Position numbers and translations under genes: made by a program. A stretch of 64,000 nt of DNA, taken from positions 186,001-250,000 of the forward strand of contig CP084610.1 in the NCBI GenBank assembly GCA_025917655.1. Direction: 5' to 3'. The notes under the pieces were generated by a model. That model was given only the letters and a program-made list of their open reading frames with translations. It ran no database searches and had not been told where the DNA came from. The DNA comes from Chlorella sorokiniana. Taxonomy: Eukaryota > Chlorophyta > Trebouxiophyceae > Chlorellales > Chlorellaceae. Positions 12,523-22,946 of the stretch are shown here, piece by piece; within the stretch, counting starts at the first letter, position 1; each line of letters starts with the position of its first letter.

Positions 12523-13593
12523 ATGGCTCACAGCCGGGCGACGGCGGCCGCGGCGCCGCTGTTGCTGGCGTGGCTGCTCCTGCTGTCCTGCCCCCTGCAG
12601 TGCTTGCGCAGTTCCTGGTGAGCCTGCCTGCCAAGCGGTATCATGGCAACTGCAGTTTCAAATATACAGCAGCGGCGGCTGCATGGGTGCTGGGCCGACG
12701 AGCGGGCTGTGGAGCCCCCCATGGCTGGCTGAGGCGCCGCTGCCTGCTGGGTGCAGGACATTCTGCCTGGGCAGTGCAGCACGCTCACCTTTGACTTCAA
12801 CTCGGATGATCCCTCATACGTCGCCTACATCACCATCCCAGACAACGGCACCGAGGGCTGCGTCCTGCGGTACGCACCGCCGCACGGTCCCGCTGCTGTA
12901 CCGCAGGGGCTGGCTGCGCCCGGCGCCCGCGGCAGGCATCGCCTGCAGAGCCTGCTTTGGCGCGCTCTGCAGGCTCACCCTGTGGATCACTTTACACCAT
13001 TTCTTTCGCGGCCTGCGCAGCCGCACTCGATGCAGCGGCGGCCGACCGCCCCCTCCCACCGCCGCCGCTGCTGAGCGCCCCATCGCCTGCCCCCGCCCCC
13101 TCCGCAGCATCTCGCGGCTCTACATCCAAGGCACCTGCACCTCGCTCCGCAACAACGAGGGCACGGGATGCGGCAGCAGCAGCGGCACCGTGGCAAACGC
13201 CTCGGCTGCCTCCTGCGCCGACGTCTTTGTGCAGGCGCCCGCTGGCGCGGATTGTGACGCCGCCCATGCCAGGTGCGCCCCTCCCAAACAACACCACCGC
13301 GCCGCCAGCCGCTCCTTTGCGCCGGCCTAGCAGCACCGCCCCAGCTGCCGCTGTTGCGCTGGAAACTGCCGCCGGGCCCCCATGTGCAAGCCTGCGGCGA
13401 GCCTGGCACAGGTTGTTGAGGCCTGCGCTGCCGCCCGCAGCAGGCAGCGGCTGTGGCTGCAGCTGCCCTCACCTGCCGGTTGTGTCCGAGGCCGCCCGCC
13501 TTGCCAACCCTTGCTGATTCACACCAACATCCAACGTCTCCTCCTCTTCTGGCCCCCGTGCGCTTCGCCTGCACGAGCACCTCTTCTAACAAG

Positions 13594-13624
<31 letters not shown>

Positions 13625-14788
13625 CCCACTCCCCATACGCACAACCAACCCACACCTTGCGGCACCGCAGCCAACCGGTACGTATTTGACTCGGGCGCCA
13701 TCTGCAACGCGTACAGCGACGTCGCCCTCTTTTACGTCAACTACAGCTGCACCGCCGCGCCCGACGGCCAGCCGCAGCTGCCGCTGCCGCTGGAATACGA
13801 TGCAGAGGTGGGCGCCGTGCTGCGCTGTGCCTACGCTGTGCTGCACGTGCTGTGCATGCTGCGCACGCTGCGCACGCTGCTCCGTTGGCTGCTTCAGCTG
13901 CCCGGGCATGCATCAGGCGGGGCGCCTGCATGCTTGGGGCTGGTGGGAGGGCGGAAGGCTTGCAGGCTGGGCACAGAGCCGGCAGCGCTCGGTCCGTCGC
14001 TGAGAGCACCAGCGCGGCTGGTCAGCGCCGCCGCCGCCCGTCCGCCCCCTTTGCCCCCATCCCCTCCCTCCCTGTGGGCCCCGACACAGGTGCCCCCACA
14101 CACATCCCCCAACACCTCAACCCCCCCGCACCAGCCAACTGTCAGCGCCTTTACGCCTTCTTTTCACACACACACACCTTCCCCCTGTCCCTCCCCGCAG
14201 CTGCGGTACAATCGCTACGCCGGCTGCGGCGCTCCTCCACCTCCTGGACACGCTACGTCATCGGCGTGGTCGTTGTCGCCGTAGCCCTCTTCCTGTTCGG
14301 CTTCATCTTCTACCAGTGCATCCGCAGGCGGCGCAGCGGCGCTGCCGCGCAGCAGCCGGGGGCGGTGCAGCTGGCGCCGCCTGGCGGCGGCGGCGGCGGG
14401 GGTTACTACACGGGCAGCGCGGCGTATGGGGCGGGGGGCCAGCCCCCGCGTATGCCGGCGCTTGGGGGCGGCGCCGCGGCGGGCTACCCGCCCTCCGGCG
14501 GCTACGCGGCCCCAGCCGGCTACACCGGCGGCGCTGTGGGGTACCCGCCAGCCAGCGGCGGCGCCTATGGCGCCCGCCGCCGCCGCCGCCGCACTCCCCG
14601 CCCCCATGACCACCGTCACGCTCGGCCACGCTCCAGCCGACGATGACGAGGGGCGGCTGCTGGCAGCCGCTGCCCCCGCACCGCTGCCCGGCGGCGGCAA
14701 CCCCTTTGCCGTCGGCGGGCGCCGCTGCCGCGGGCGCGCCCGGCAGCGGGGACGCGCAGTCAAAGGTGTGATCGGCGGCGCCACGTGA
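12523..14788 (+). CDS. surface protein B: tandem paralogue of surface protein A
   Basis: Same architecture and exon order as the preceding gene. Signal peptide: APLLLAWLLLLSCPLQC. Ectodomain pieces: DILPGQCSTLTFDF, DNGTEGCVLR, RLYIQGTCTSLRNNEGTGCG and FDSGAICNAYSDVALFYVNY, each aligning with gene A. The best shared line is RLYxxxxCTxLRNNxGxGCG followed by SSxGTV. All eight cysteines of A are present, plus one extra (DCDAAH). The TM helix YVIGVVVVAVALFLFGFIFY is followed by RRRR, then VQLAPPG and GYYTGSAAYGAG exactly as in A, then Gly/Tyr/Pro repeats. Frame breaks lie between the last ectodomain cysteine and the TM helix (about 14235) and near 14575. The stop at 14786-14788 follows from the frame that ends KGVIGGAT. 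Role unknown; a cell-surface or wall-linked receptor or adhesin is only inference. Confidence 0.72.
13601..13623. repeat. poly-C plus (CA)n microsatellite
   Basis: A C run followed by a CA repeat in an intron of surface protein B. Similar CA or GT tracts occur in introns and intergenic DNA throughout the window. Confidence 0.8.
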
Positions 14789-15052
14789 CACCCCGCGGGC
14801 TGGCCTGGCCTGGATTGATGAAGTACGGCCAGTGAGCGACCCGGGCCATCAGTTGGGGTCGGCTTTGCCTGCCCCTCCTCCGCTTCGCCACTTTTGGGCG
14901 GCATGCGACCCCCCGCCTGCCGGCGCCCTTGCTTCCTGCTTCTTGGCTTCTTGCTCTTGGCTTTTCTTGGCCCTGCGCTTGCCCCTGTTCTTGGTCCCAA
15001 CACTGCCGTGGCACCCGCTGCGCCTTGCCTTCGCAGCTGACTGCTCTGCTTT

Positions 15053-15057
15053 TGTAA
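15053..15057 (+). terminator. TGTAA poly(A) signal of surface protein B
   Basis: TGTAA lies 265 nt after the stop codon of gene B and matches the green-algal poly(A) signal. Confidence 0.45.
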
Positions 15058-15136
15058 CCTGAGCACTGCCCCCACAGCTCTGCCTGCCTCAGCCCAGCGA
15101 GCTCGTTCAGCGCAGTGGGAGCCGGCTGAACGCCGG

Positions 15137-15706
15137 TCAGCGGTGCGCATGCAGCGGCCCTGCCAGCAGACGGCCTGCCGGCCTGAGCCTGGAGGCAGGC
15201 TTGCTCTTGCTGATGTCGCCGGGGCAGGCGGTGCGGCGGGTGGGCCCCTGCAGCTGCGCTCCGCCTGACGCAGCTGGGCGGAAACTGTGCGTGTGCAGCA
15301 GGCCCAGGGGTGGCGCCTTGTGCACTGCCCAGCCGAAACCGCCGCAGCCTGCAGCCCACATCGCCGGCAGCTGCGCTGCAGGCGGCGGCGCGGGAGTTGG
15401 GAGCGGGGGCCTTGCCCGCTTGGGTGCAGCGTGATTCGGCGACTGGACCCTGTTGGGTTGAAGGGCCTGATGCGGCGCTGTGCAGCTGCTGCCGTCAGTG
15501 GTGGGCCCCTGGCTTTGTGTGCCAGAGTTCCACTGCTTCATGTCATCTGAAAAGTTAAGGCGGACATAACAGGGCCAGGCCTGCTGCAGCAGCAGCAGAA
15601 GCAGCCACAGCAGCAGCAGCTTCACCCCAGCTACGTCGGGACGCAGTAAGGGGGCCCTGCGAAGCGCCCTTGCGGAGAGAGGCCCGGCAGCCCTTCCGAG
15701 CGGCAT
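15137..15706 (-). CDS. doubtful hypothetical protein with one hydrophobic segment
   Basis: An unbroken 189-codon frame starts at ATG 15706 and contains a very hydrophobic stretch (KLLLLWLLLLLLQQAW) after residue 30. That stretch comes from a CAG/CTG-type repeat, and the rest has no family resemblance. In this GC-rich genome long frames arise by chance, so this may not be a gene. Confidence 0.2.
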   Translation of the reverse strand: MPLGRAAGPLSARALRRAPLLRPDVAGVKLLLLWLLLLLLQQAWPCYVRLNFSDDMKQWNSGTQSQGPTTDGSSCTAPHQALQPNRVQSPNHAAPKRARPPLPTPAPPPAAQLPAMWAAGCGGFGWAVHKAPPLGLLHTHSFRPAASGGAQLQGPTRRTACPGDISKSKPASRLRPAGRLLAGPLHAHR

Positions 15707-15997
15707 TCTTTTGATGCGCTTGGGTGTCTGTGGGCCATAACTGTCCGAACCCAGCTTGTTTGCTGAAGCTTGGCCATACGTCCATCCCCTGCGAGACCCT
15801 TCGCAACTGGCCTTTGGCCTATCGATCTTTTCAGGTCCAACACCAAGGAAAGCACAGATAAATGCAGGCTTTCTCGGGGAGGGTACTTGCCAGGGGGCGC
15901 GCAATGGTGGTACGGTGGAAAGATCTGATGATGCAGCTCATGTGCTCAAGATAGGGCTTGTATCGCACCACCGCCTTATTCAAGCACAGTCACTTGA

Positions 15998-16007
15998 TTA
16001 ATATAGA
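15998..16007 (+). promoter_or_regulatory. TATA-like element before the HRGP gene
   Basis: TTAATATAGA, 75-84 nt before the ATG, stands out in otherwise GC-rich DNA. Core-promoter role is inferred from position and composition. Confidence 0.3.
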
Positions 16008-16081
16008 AGAGGGAACTTCTGGCCGTGGAGGCCGACTCGGAACCTCACCCTGTGCGCGAGGGCCTCGCGCCCACAGCAACC

Positions 16082-19000
16082 ATGGCTGCCCGGGCATTGA
16101 TGCTGCTGATGTTATCAGGTGAGCGTGCTGCAAGGGTACTGTTGGGTTGTGCGAACGCAGGAGACTCGTGGATCGTGGAAACACCACTTGCCAGGGTGCG
16201 CAAGTGCAAAGGATTGGGCAATTTCTGGTCGATCCTATCACCATGCAAACATTTGAAGCAATCAAGGGATCGATTGCTGCAGCATAGGCGGATGGGGCGC
16301 CAATCGGTCCTTTGTCGCACCCTCAATGCTGCCTTCGTTAAGTATTTCAGTGCATACCAAGCCGCAATCGGGTCTGAGAGTCACGCCCTGCATCACGAGG
16401 ACAGCTGCCCCCTCACTGCCTCAGCCCGTCCTGTATTCCCTGCAGCACTGGTGGCGCACGCCCAGGCCGACCTGCAAGCCACATCCAGACGTGAGTTTCG
16501 CAGGCGCTCGCGAGCCTGCCGGCGGCAGCCGCTGCCGGCCAGCGCCCGCAGGCTGGCGCCTGCCGGCGTACCGCATGCATGTGTGCCGCTCAGTAGCTGG
16601 CTGCCTTCTCGTGGGCCTTGCACCCCGACCCACCCCCTTGTTCGACACCCGCAGGCCTCCTTGACGACATCACAGTGCTCGACGCCACCTGCGATTACTC
16701 CTGCGGCGACAACTGCGCCGTCTGCTCGAGCTCCCGCCCGGTCAACGACGACACCGAGGTGGAGGTCACCATCGACGTCTCCGCCTGCAAGAACGACGAC
16801 ATCAGCTGGATCTGCTGCCTGACCACCGACTGCACGCTCAACACCGACGGCTGCACCGCCTACACAGGCACCCCCATCTACGAGTACGGGGAGGAGAAGT
16901 GCAACGATGTGCGGACCGCCACCTTCACCGTCCCCGCGGGCACCACCTCCATCACCGTCCAGACGCACGACGGCAAGGCCGACGGCAACATCAACTGCGG
17001 CAATCAATACTGCTGCGGCGGCTCCGGCTCCAGCTGCGCCGACACGGGCGTGTGCGAGCAGGAGATCAGCCTGTCGAGCTGCCCAGTGGTGAAAGCGCCC
17101 GCCGCCGCCGCCGCCGCCGCCGCCGTCGCCGCCGCCGCCGCCGCCGCCGTCCCCGCCGCCGCCGCCGCCGCCGTCCCCGCCGCCGTCGCCGCCGCCGCCA
17201 TCGCCGCCGCCGCCGCCGGCCGCCAGCCGCTGGCACCGGAGTCCCGCCCCCAAGCCCCCCCCCCCACCGCCAAGCCCCCGCCCTCTCCGCCACCGAGCCC
17301 GCCGCCCTCCCCCCGCCCCGTCCCCCGCCGCCCTCCCCACCTCCGCCCTCCCCACCGCCCCGTCCCCCGCCGTCTCCGCCGCCCCGCCCGCCACCCTCCC
17401 CACCGCCCCGTCCCCCGCCGCCCTCCCCACCACCTCCCTCCCCCACCCCGTCCCCCGCCGTCTCCGCCGCCCCGCCCGCCACCCTCCCCACCGCCCCGTC
17501 CCCCGCCGCCCTCCCCACCTCCGCCCTCCCCCACCCCGTCCCCCGCCGTCTCCGCCGCCCCGCCCGCCACCCTCCCCACCGCCCCGTCCCCCCGCCGCCC
17601 TCCCCACCTCCGCCCTCCCCACCGCCCCGTCCCCCGCCGTCTCCGCCGCCCCGCCCGCCACCCTCCCCTCCACCGCCCCTTCCACCACTTGGGCTGCTCA
17701 TCAACCCGCCGTCCCCGCCACCGCCCAAGCCTAAGCCCAGCCCTCCCCCTCCCAAGCCCAAGCCAAGCCCTCCCCCTCCCAAGCCCAAGCCAAGCCCTCC
17801 GCCACCCAAGCCCAAGCCCCGCCCTCCCCCACCCAAGCCCAAGCCCCGCCCGCCACCTCCCAAGCCCAAGCCCCGCCCGCCGCCTCCCAAGCCCAAGCCC
17901 CGCCCGCCACCTCCCAAGCCCAAGCCCCGCCCGCCACCTCCCAAGCCCAAGCCCCGCCCGCCGCCTCCCAAGCCCAAGCCCCGCCCGCCGCCTCCCAAGC
18001 CCAAGCCCCGCCCGCCACCTCCCAAGCCCAAGCCCCGCCCGCCACCTCCCAAGCCCAAGCCCCGCCCGCCGCCGCCGCGCGGTGGCGGTGGTGGTGGCGG
18101 CGGCGGCAAGAAGCCCCCGCCGCCGCCACCCAAGGAGGCTGCCATTGTGGGCGACCCCCACTGGATAGGCTTCGACTACAGGGGTGAGTCTTGTTTTGAA
18201 CACTCACCAAGCCTGAAAAGAGACAACAACAAAGTGGGCTGGCTGGCCGGGGGCCCACAGCCATTGCGACACTTGTGCCGGTGGTGCACCGAGCCCCGCA
18301 TGCTGCCCTCCGCTTGCCACCCAGCCAGCGTGCCTGGCACCCCCAACCACCAGCTACCCAGCTCCCCAGTCTGTCCAACAGCTCCCGACTGGAATCCTCG
18401 ATCATCCGTCCCTGAGCACGCAGGCGGCCGCTGGAACAAGATCGTCGGCAAACCCGGCAGGACCTACACCCTGTACACCGACGGCAACGGCACCGTGCTC
18501 ACCTCCACCTTTGGCGCGGGCGGCCTCAGGGGCAAGTCCACCTTCATCCGCGCCATCCAGCTGACCCGCGGGGGCGCCGGCACGAGCGCCACCCTGGTGC
18601 AGCGAAATGGGCGCTGGGTCCTGCGGGGTGAGTCCGTGGGGGACGAGTTGTGTTTGTGTTTTTCTGTGTGTGTGTATGTGTGTGTGTGTGTGCGCGCGCG
18701 CATCACGATGGTAGCGGAATTTGGTGCTGGGACAGCCTTGACCGCAGAAGTGAGGATCTGCAGGGCGGGGGTGTTGGGGGGTGGGGGGTGGGGGGCGGCT
18801 GCGCTGCAGGCCCCACCTGCTATGCTGCTTGGCAACAAAGGTAGCAGCAAGCTCTGTGGGGCGAGGCCCTGTGTCTGTTGGGCTAGGCCCCTTGGACCGA
18901 CCCGCGCCCCTTGCATCGCCCCCTTCCCCCCCCTCCCCTCCTGCAGTGGTTGCAAATGGTAAGCCGGTGGCCGCCTTGCAGACTGTCAGGGTGGCCAAAG

Positions 19001-19969
19001 GCATCACCCTTCAGGTGGGGGCAGCACCGCAAGGCAGCTCCTGGGCAGCCGGCTGCATGCACTTGCCTGGCTCTCATGGGCCTCCTCCTGCCTTGCGCAG
19101 CATGCAGCTCGGCCCCAGCCCCATACTCATCCGCCCATGCAGCAGCCCAGCCTGAGATCCAGCACCCTCTGCCTCCCACCCCGCCTCACGCTTCTCCCCT
19201 CAACCAGCCCCCCACACACACACACACCCACCCACCCACACACACACACACACGCACACCGGCACCCATCCGCCACTGCCACCGCGCGCCTTTGCTGCCT
19301 TTGCCCCCGCAGGCCACGCCTGCCAAGAATGGCCGCCCGAGAGGCGTCCTCATCTCCCTGCCCTACCTGCGCATCCGCGTCGCGCAGCGCGCCCCTACAA
19401 GCCGCACCAGGCAAGGCCTCTGCGGCGGTCGGGTTGCCGGGTGTCCCCGCTGAGCGTGCTGTGGGAAGCCTCCGCATGTGGCTGCGCCCCTACCATCCCC
19501 GATGGGGGCTGTGCGTGCATGCATACGCCAGCCCAGATGGGCCACCTGGACAGCCACAACCACGTCGGGCCCCACCTTGCCGCTGCTCACACCTTGCTGC
19601 ATCGCCTGCAATCCATGCCGCACCGCAGGTTGCCGTACCGACGTACGGCGAGTGGCTGGACGTGTACCTCACCATCCTGAAGCCGCTGCCGCTGCCCACG
19701 GGCGGCCTGCTGGGTGAGCGCCGCCGCCGCCCTTGTGGCCGGGCAGTGCATGCAGGCGCCTGCCGTGCATACTCTGCTCAAATGCTTGCGGTTCCGGGTC
19801 GTGCCCCCGTCCCCGCCTAGCCAACAATTGACTGCGCGCTATGCTCTCCCTCCCGCCCCCCACCCCCCTCCCAGGCTCGACTTACAGGCCCCCAGCAGCC
19901 GGCTCCGCGTCGGCCTCCGCGGGCGGCGGACTCCAGACCGCCGCGCTCGTCTTCCAGGAGACCGCCTGA
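16082..19969 (+). CDS. secreted hydroxyproline-rich protein with VWD/root-cap-like C-terminal domain
   Basis: Likely extracellular matrix or cell-wall protein. Exons are 16082-16118, 16446-16490, 16655-18183, 18424-18627, 18947-19014, 19313-19410, 19629-19713 and 19875-19969. The signal peptide is split over exons 1-2 (MAARALMLLMLSALVAHAQA). An N-terminal Cys-rich domain follows (CDYSCGDNCAVCSSS, CGNQYCCGGSGSSC). Then comes a long Pro-rich stalk with SPPPP blocks and about 13 copies of KPKPRPPPP, a glycine run, and a globular domain starting VGDPHWIGFDYRG. Lines such as GRTYTLYTDGNG, ISLPYLRIRVAQ and LPLPTGGLLGSTYRP resemble VWD/root-cap domains. The intron at 19411 has a GC donor (AG|GCAAGG). 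Frame breaks lie in the Pro-rich stalk (about 17095-17260) and between exons 6 and 7. SPPP-type stalks are typical O-glycosylated extensin or pherophorin-like regions. Confidence 0.8.
17095..17690 (+). repeat. low-complexity proline-codon tract (SPPP stalk)
   Basis: Dense CCG/CCC repeats code for PPP and SPPPP blocks in one frame and Ala-rich or Arg-rich peptides in the others. It is slippage-prone; the frame upstream of it (Cys-rich domain) differs from the frame downstream (KPKP repeats). Confidence 0.85.
17725..18078 (+). repeat. 27-nt coding tandem repeat, about 13 copies (KPKPR/S-PPPP)
   Basis: Thirteen near-identical 27-nt units each code for KPKP, then Arg (last ten) or Ser (first three), then PPPP. 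Copies differ mostly at third positions, such as CCA/CCG in the Pro run. Confidence 0.9.
18665..18700. repeat. (GT)n/(GC)n microsatellite in an HRGP-gene intron
   Basis: Alternating purine-pyrimidine tract of GT followed by GC units, directly after the exon ending at 18627. Confidence 0.85.
19206..19257. repeat. (CA)n/(CCCA)n microsatellite in an HRGP-gene intron
   Basis: Imperfect CA and CCCA repeats lie between the exons ending at 19014 and starting at 19313. Confidence 0.8.
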
Positions 19970-20953
19970 ACAACCACCAAGCGCGCGACGCAGCAGCACA
20001 CCCGCCTGCCTGCCTTTCGTCAACAGCCAACAGCTTCCGTGCAGAAGCAGCTTGCTGTTGCGGCGGTGCTGCCGCAAGCCCGCGCGCACGCGCCCCCAAA
20101 CAACAACAACCAAAGACCACCATGCACCCCACCAACATCCATCCCATCGCCCCTTGCCTTGTGACTTTCCGATGTACATGCTGTGGCAAGTCTCCCCTTG
20201 TGTCTGATGATTGTGAGGCTCTGTTTCTCTTGCACGCCCTCGGTCCAGACTGCACCTCACGCAGCGCGCACGCGATGTGCCTCGCCGCCCAAGCCTCGTT
20301 CATCATGAAAGTGTGAACGAATCTACTATGCTTATGTTGCCCTTTAGCTGCCTCCTGTGTTGCACACTGAGGCCTTGATGTGATACCTCGCAAGAGCCAG
20401 GGCACGCTGAGGACCGTAGAGCGGTGGGCTGGCAGGCTGGCAAACGCCCCAACAGCTGTCGCCACTCCAGGCTGCCTTGCTTCGCAGCCAGCAAGGCCCA
20501 CCATGAGCACATCGGCGGGGCACGCAGGGTGGCAAGGGCGAGCAAAGCGTGGCGGCGGCGGAGGCGATGCGACGCTGACGCCCCGCCTGGGCTGCCGGCG
20601 GCTGCTGTCACAGGGGGAGGGACCCTCGACGAGACCGACGATTCAGCTATGACACATTTCAGAGGTATAGTCGAAAGGGCGCTCGTCGCTGAAGTAGCGA
20701 TCAACTTTGGCCTCACATGGTCACCGGTTTCAGGACGTGTTCAGCTATAAAGACATTGCAGATTGCATCAGGAGCCCAACAGAAGCCCTCACCACATGCC
20801 ACGGCCGAAGGCCCTTGTCTTTCGTACGGCTGAAAAGGTGTTGTACACTGTGATTCGTTGTTCTTTTGCGGAAATGCTGTCTTCATAACTGTGATTCGCT
20901 TATTGATCCCTGAGCAGCGTTTGTGGCTACGCAGGCCAGCCCTTCCGAGCGGC
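19970..20953. promoter_or_regulatory. intergenic region, HRGP gene to AP2 gene
   Basis: 984 nt holding the 3' end of the HRGP gene and the promoter of the AP2 gene. No TGTAA was found after the HRGP stop. Frames on the minus strand at 20303-20716 lack an ATG and any family resemblance. Confidence 0.45.
20744..20751 (+). promoter_or_regulatory. TATA-box-like CTATAAAG before the AP2 gene
   Basis: CTATAAAG, about 203 nt upstream of the AP2 ATG, is a good match to a TATA box. No transcript start is visible. Confidence 0.4.
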
Positions 20954-22946
20954 ATGGAGCAAGCTACCAAGTTCGAGGCAACGGGCGCAGAGGAACCTTT
21001 GTTCTGCTGGGAAGACCTTTCTGAGGAAGATCTTCTGGAGCTGGATGAGGCGCTGGTGCTGTCCCCGCTGCAACCCCTGCCCACAGCCCGGCTGGAGCAG
21101 GCGCCGCTGGAATATCTCGCGCAGGCACCGGCGCCCGCCCGACCGCGGGCGGCCAAGCGGCCCCGGCGCAGCAACGACAGGCTGGGAAGTCCCTATCGAG
21201 GCGTGTCTTTCCAGGGGCGCACCGGGCGGTGCGAAGCGCACATCTGGGTCAGGGGCACGCAGGCGAGGCGCGGCAGGGGGCCGCCGGCGCCCGCTCGGCT
21301 CCCCGCTCCTTTGTCCGCTGGCGGGTCGGGCGCCGGAAGCCACGCCGAGCCGCTGCTGAACTGCTGGATGCACGGGCCCTCGACCCTACTGCCCATCCTT
21401 CATCTCGGCCGTTGGCCACAACCCTCATGCCCAACACTCCACTACTTCTCCCTCCCTCGGCCACGGTTTGCATGCAGGTCTACCTGGGGAGCTTCTTCTG
21501 CGCAGAGGCGGCGGCCGCCGCCACGACCTCGCCGCGGTGAGCCCCCCGCCCGCTCCTCCCTCCCGCCTCCCCCACCGCATGCCCGTGCTGCCGGGGCTCC
21601 GCCGATCCCGCTGCACACCCCTTCTGGCCCGCGCATTGTTGTTCAATGTCGCATGCACCGCCCCGGCGTTCTGAGAGGCACCTGACAGGCCTGCCGCCGC
21701 CGCCGCCCTCCCCCTGGTCAGGTGCGGGTGCGCGGCGCCCACGCCATCACCAACTTCCCCCCTCGATTTCTACGCTGCTGAGCTGGCGGCGGGGGAGCAG
21801 GTGCGCGGCAGCTGCCACCTGCCATCCTCCGCCTGCCAGCTCCCAAAGTCGGTTGTTGAGCTGCGCCGCCGGCAAGCGGTCCGCGCGGTCTTCGCGCACC
21901 CCTCGCCTGAATCTGGCGGCTCCAGAGGAGCGCCGCCTGGGGCCCCTTCACCCCCACATCCCGCCTTCTGTAGCCGCCCCGCAGGTGGCCCTGGAGGCGC
22001 TGGTGCAGCAGCTGCGGGGCCAGGCCAAGGCGCTGGCGCGGCTGGACGCCACGCAGGGGGCGCGCGACGCGGCTGGAGGCATGGGAGCGAGGGGTGAGCG
22101 CTGTGAGCGCTGTGTGCGCTGTGTGCGCTCGGTCAGCGCTGCTGCGCATTGCAGCTGCCCGGAAGGGGGATGCTTGACGACTGCCGCGTTTTTACCCCGG
22201 CAGAGCAGCCGCAGCACTGCTGGCGGCTCTCCAGGAGTCGGCGGCGCCCTGCGGCACATGACACCCCTGAGCCGGCTCCCGATTTTTAAATCCCTGTTTT
22301 GAGTCCCAGCCCCGCCGCTCCCCCTGGCTGCCACCTCACCCCTGTAGCTGTCCGAGGCCATCAGCGGGCACCGCTCCCTCGGCGTCTTTGCAGACGAGGC
22401 GGCGGCGGCGCGGGCCGCCGACATGGCCCTGCTCTCTCGGGACGGCCTGGCCGCCCTGCCCCACCTCAACTTCCCGCTGGCTGACTATCACTTCCAGCTG
22501 AGCCCCGCGCTGCTGGCGGCAGCCAGCCAGCGCGGGCTGCTGCCGCCGGCGGGGCAGCGCCGCCCGCGCCCGCCGCGTCGCCGCCGCTGCATGAGGTTGG
22601 TCAGCTGGAAGCGACGGCCGCGCCGCCCACGGCTGCACCGGCCGCAGCGGCGTGGAACAGCGGTGGCGACAGCTTCTGGTGGGGCTGCAGCCACGGGGTT
22701 TGCATGGCAGCAGACAGCGCACGGCCCGCCTGGGCGGCAGGCAGCGCGCCAGCACCCTGCGCGGAGCCGCTGCAGTCGCAGCATGTGCCCAGCGGGGCAG
22801 CAGGGGCGCCCGAGGAATCGTGGGCAGCGGCGGCGGCCGGCGAGGCGGCGGCGGCGGCCGGGGACGGATGGATGGCGCCGCCGCTGCCGCAGCCGGTTGC
22901 GCGCAAGGCGTCGATGACGCCGCGCCCCGCCCCCTCCTGGGGCTGA
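20954..22946 (+). CDS. AP2/ERF-domain transcription factor
   Basis: The ATG at 20954 opens an acidic N-terminus (CWEDLSEEDLLELDEALVLS), then a basic stretch AAKRPRRSNDR that may be a nuclear signal, then the AP2 domain: SPYRGVSFQGRTGRCEAHIW, an intron, VYLGSFFCAEAAA, HDLAA, VRVRGAHAITNFPP. YRGV and the YLG(S/T)F line are the DNA-contact and core motifs of AP2. A later exon, EAISGHRSLGVFADEAAAAR plus AADMALLSRDGLAALPHLNF, looks like the second half of a degenerate AP2 repeat. The C-terminus is Ala/Pro-rich and ends KASMTPRPAPSWG. Frame breaks occur at about 21510-21535 (a GCC run inside the AP2 domain) and about 22550. Targets cannot be inferred. Confidence 0.8.

Larger units (their letters stand above)
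14789..16081. other. intergenic region between surface protein B and the HRGP gene
   Basis: 1,293 nt. It holds a candidate poly(A) signal at 15053, a doubtful minus-strand frame (15137-15706) and an AT-richer, TATA-like stretch just before the next gene. Confidence 0.45.

Noticed and set aside
17004-18203. Long minus-strand frames coding for Gly/Arg-rich proteins
   Set aside because: They are the reverse complement of the proline stalk of the HRGP gene; repeats of GGC/CGG stay open in all frames, and no start, splice or family signal supports them.
19206-19257. CA/CCCA tract considered as telomere-like or a recombination site
   Set aside because: No TTTAGGG-type telomere unit; the tract is an ordinary intronic microsatellite.
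20303-20716. 137-codon minus-strand frame upstream of the AP2 gene
   Set aside because: Starts at GTG only, no family resemblance, lies in the presumed promoter of the AP2 gene.
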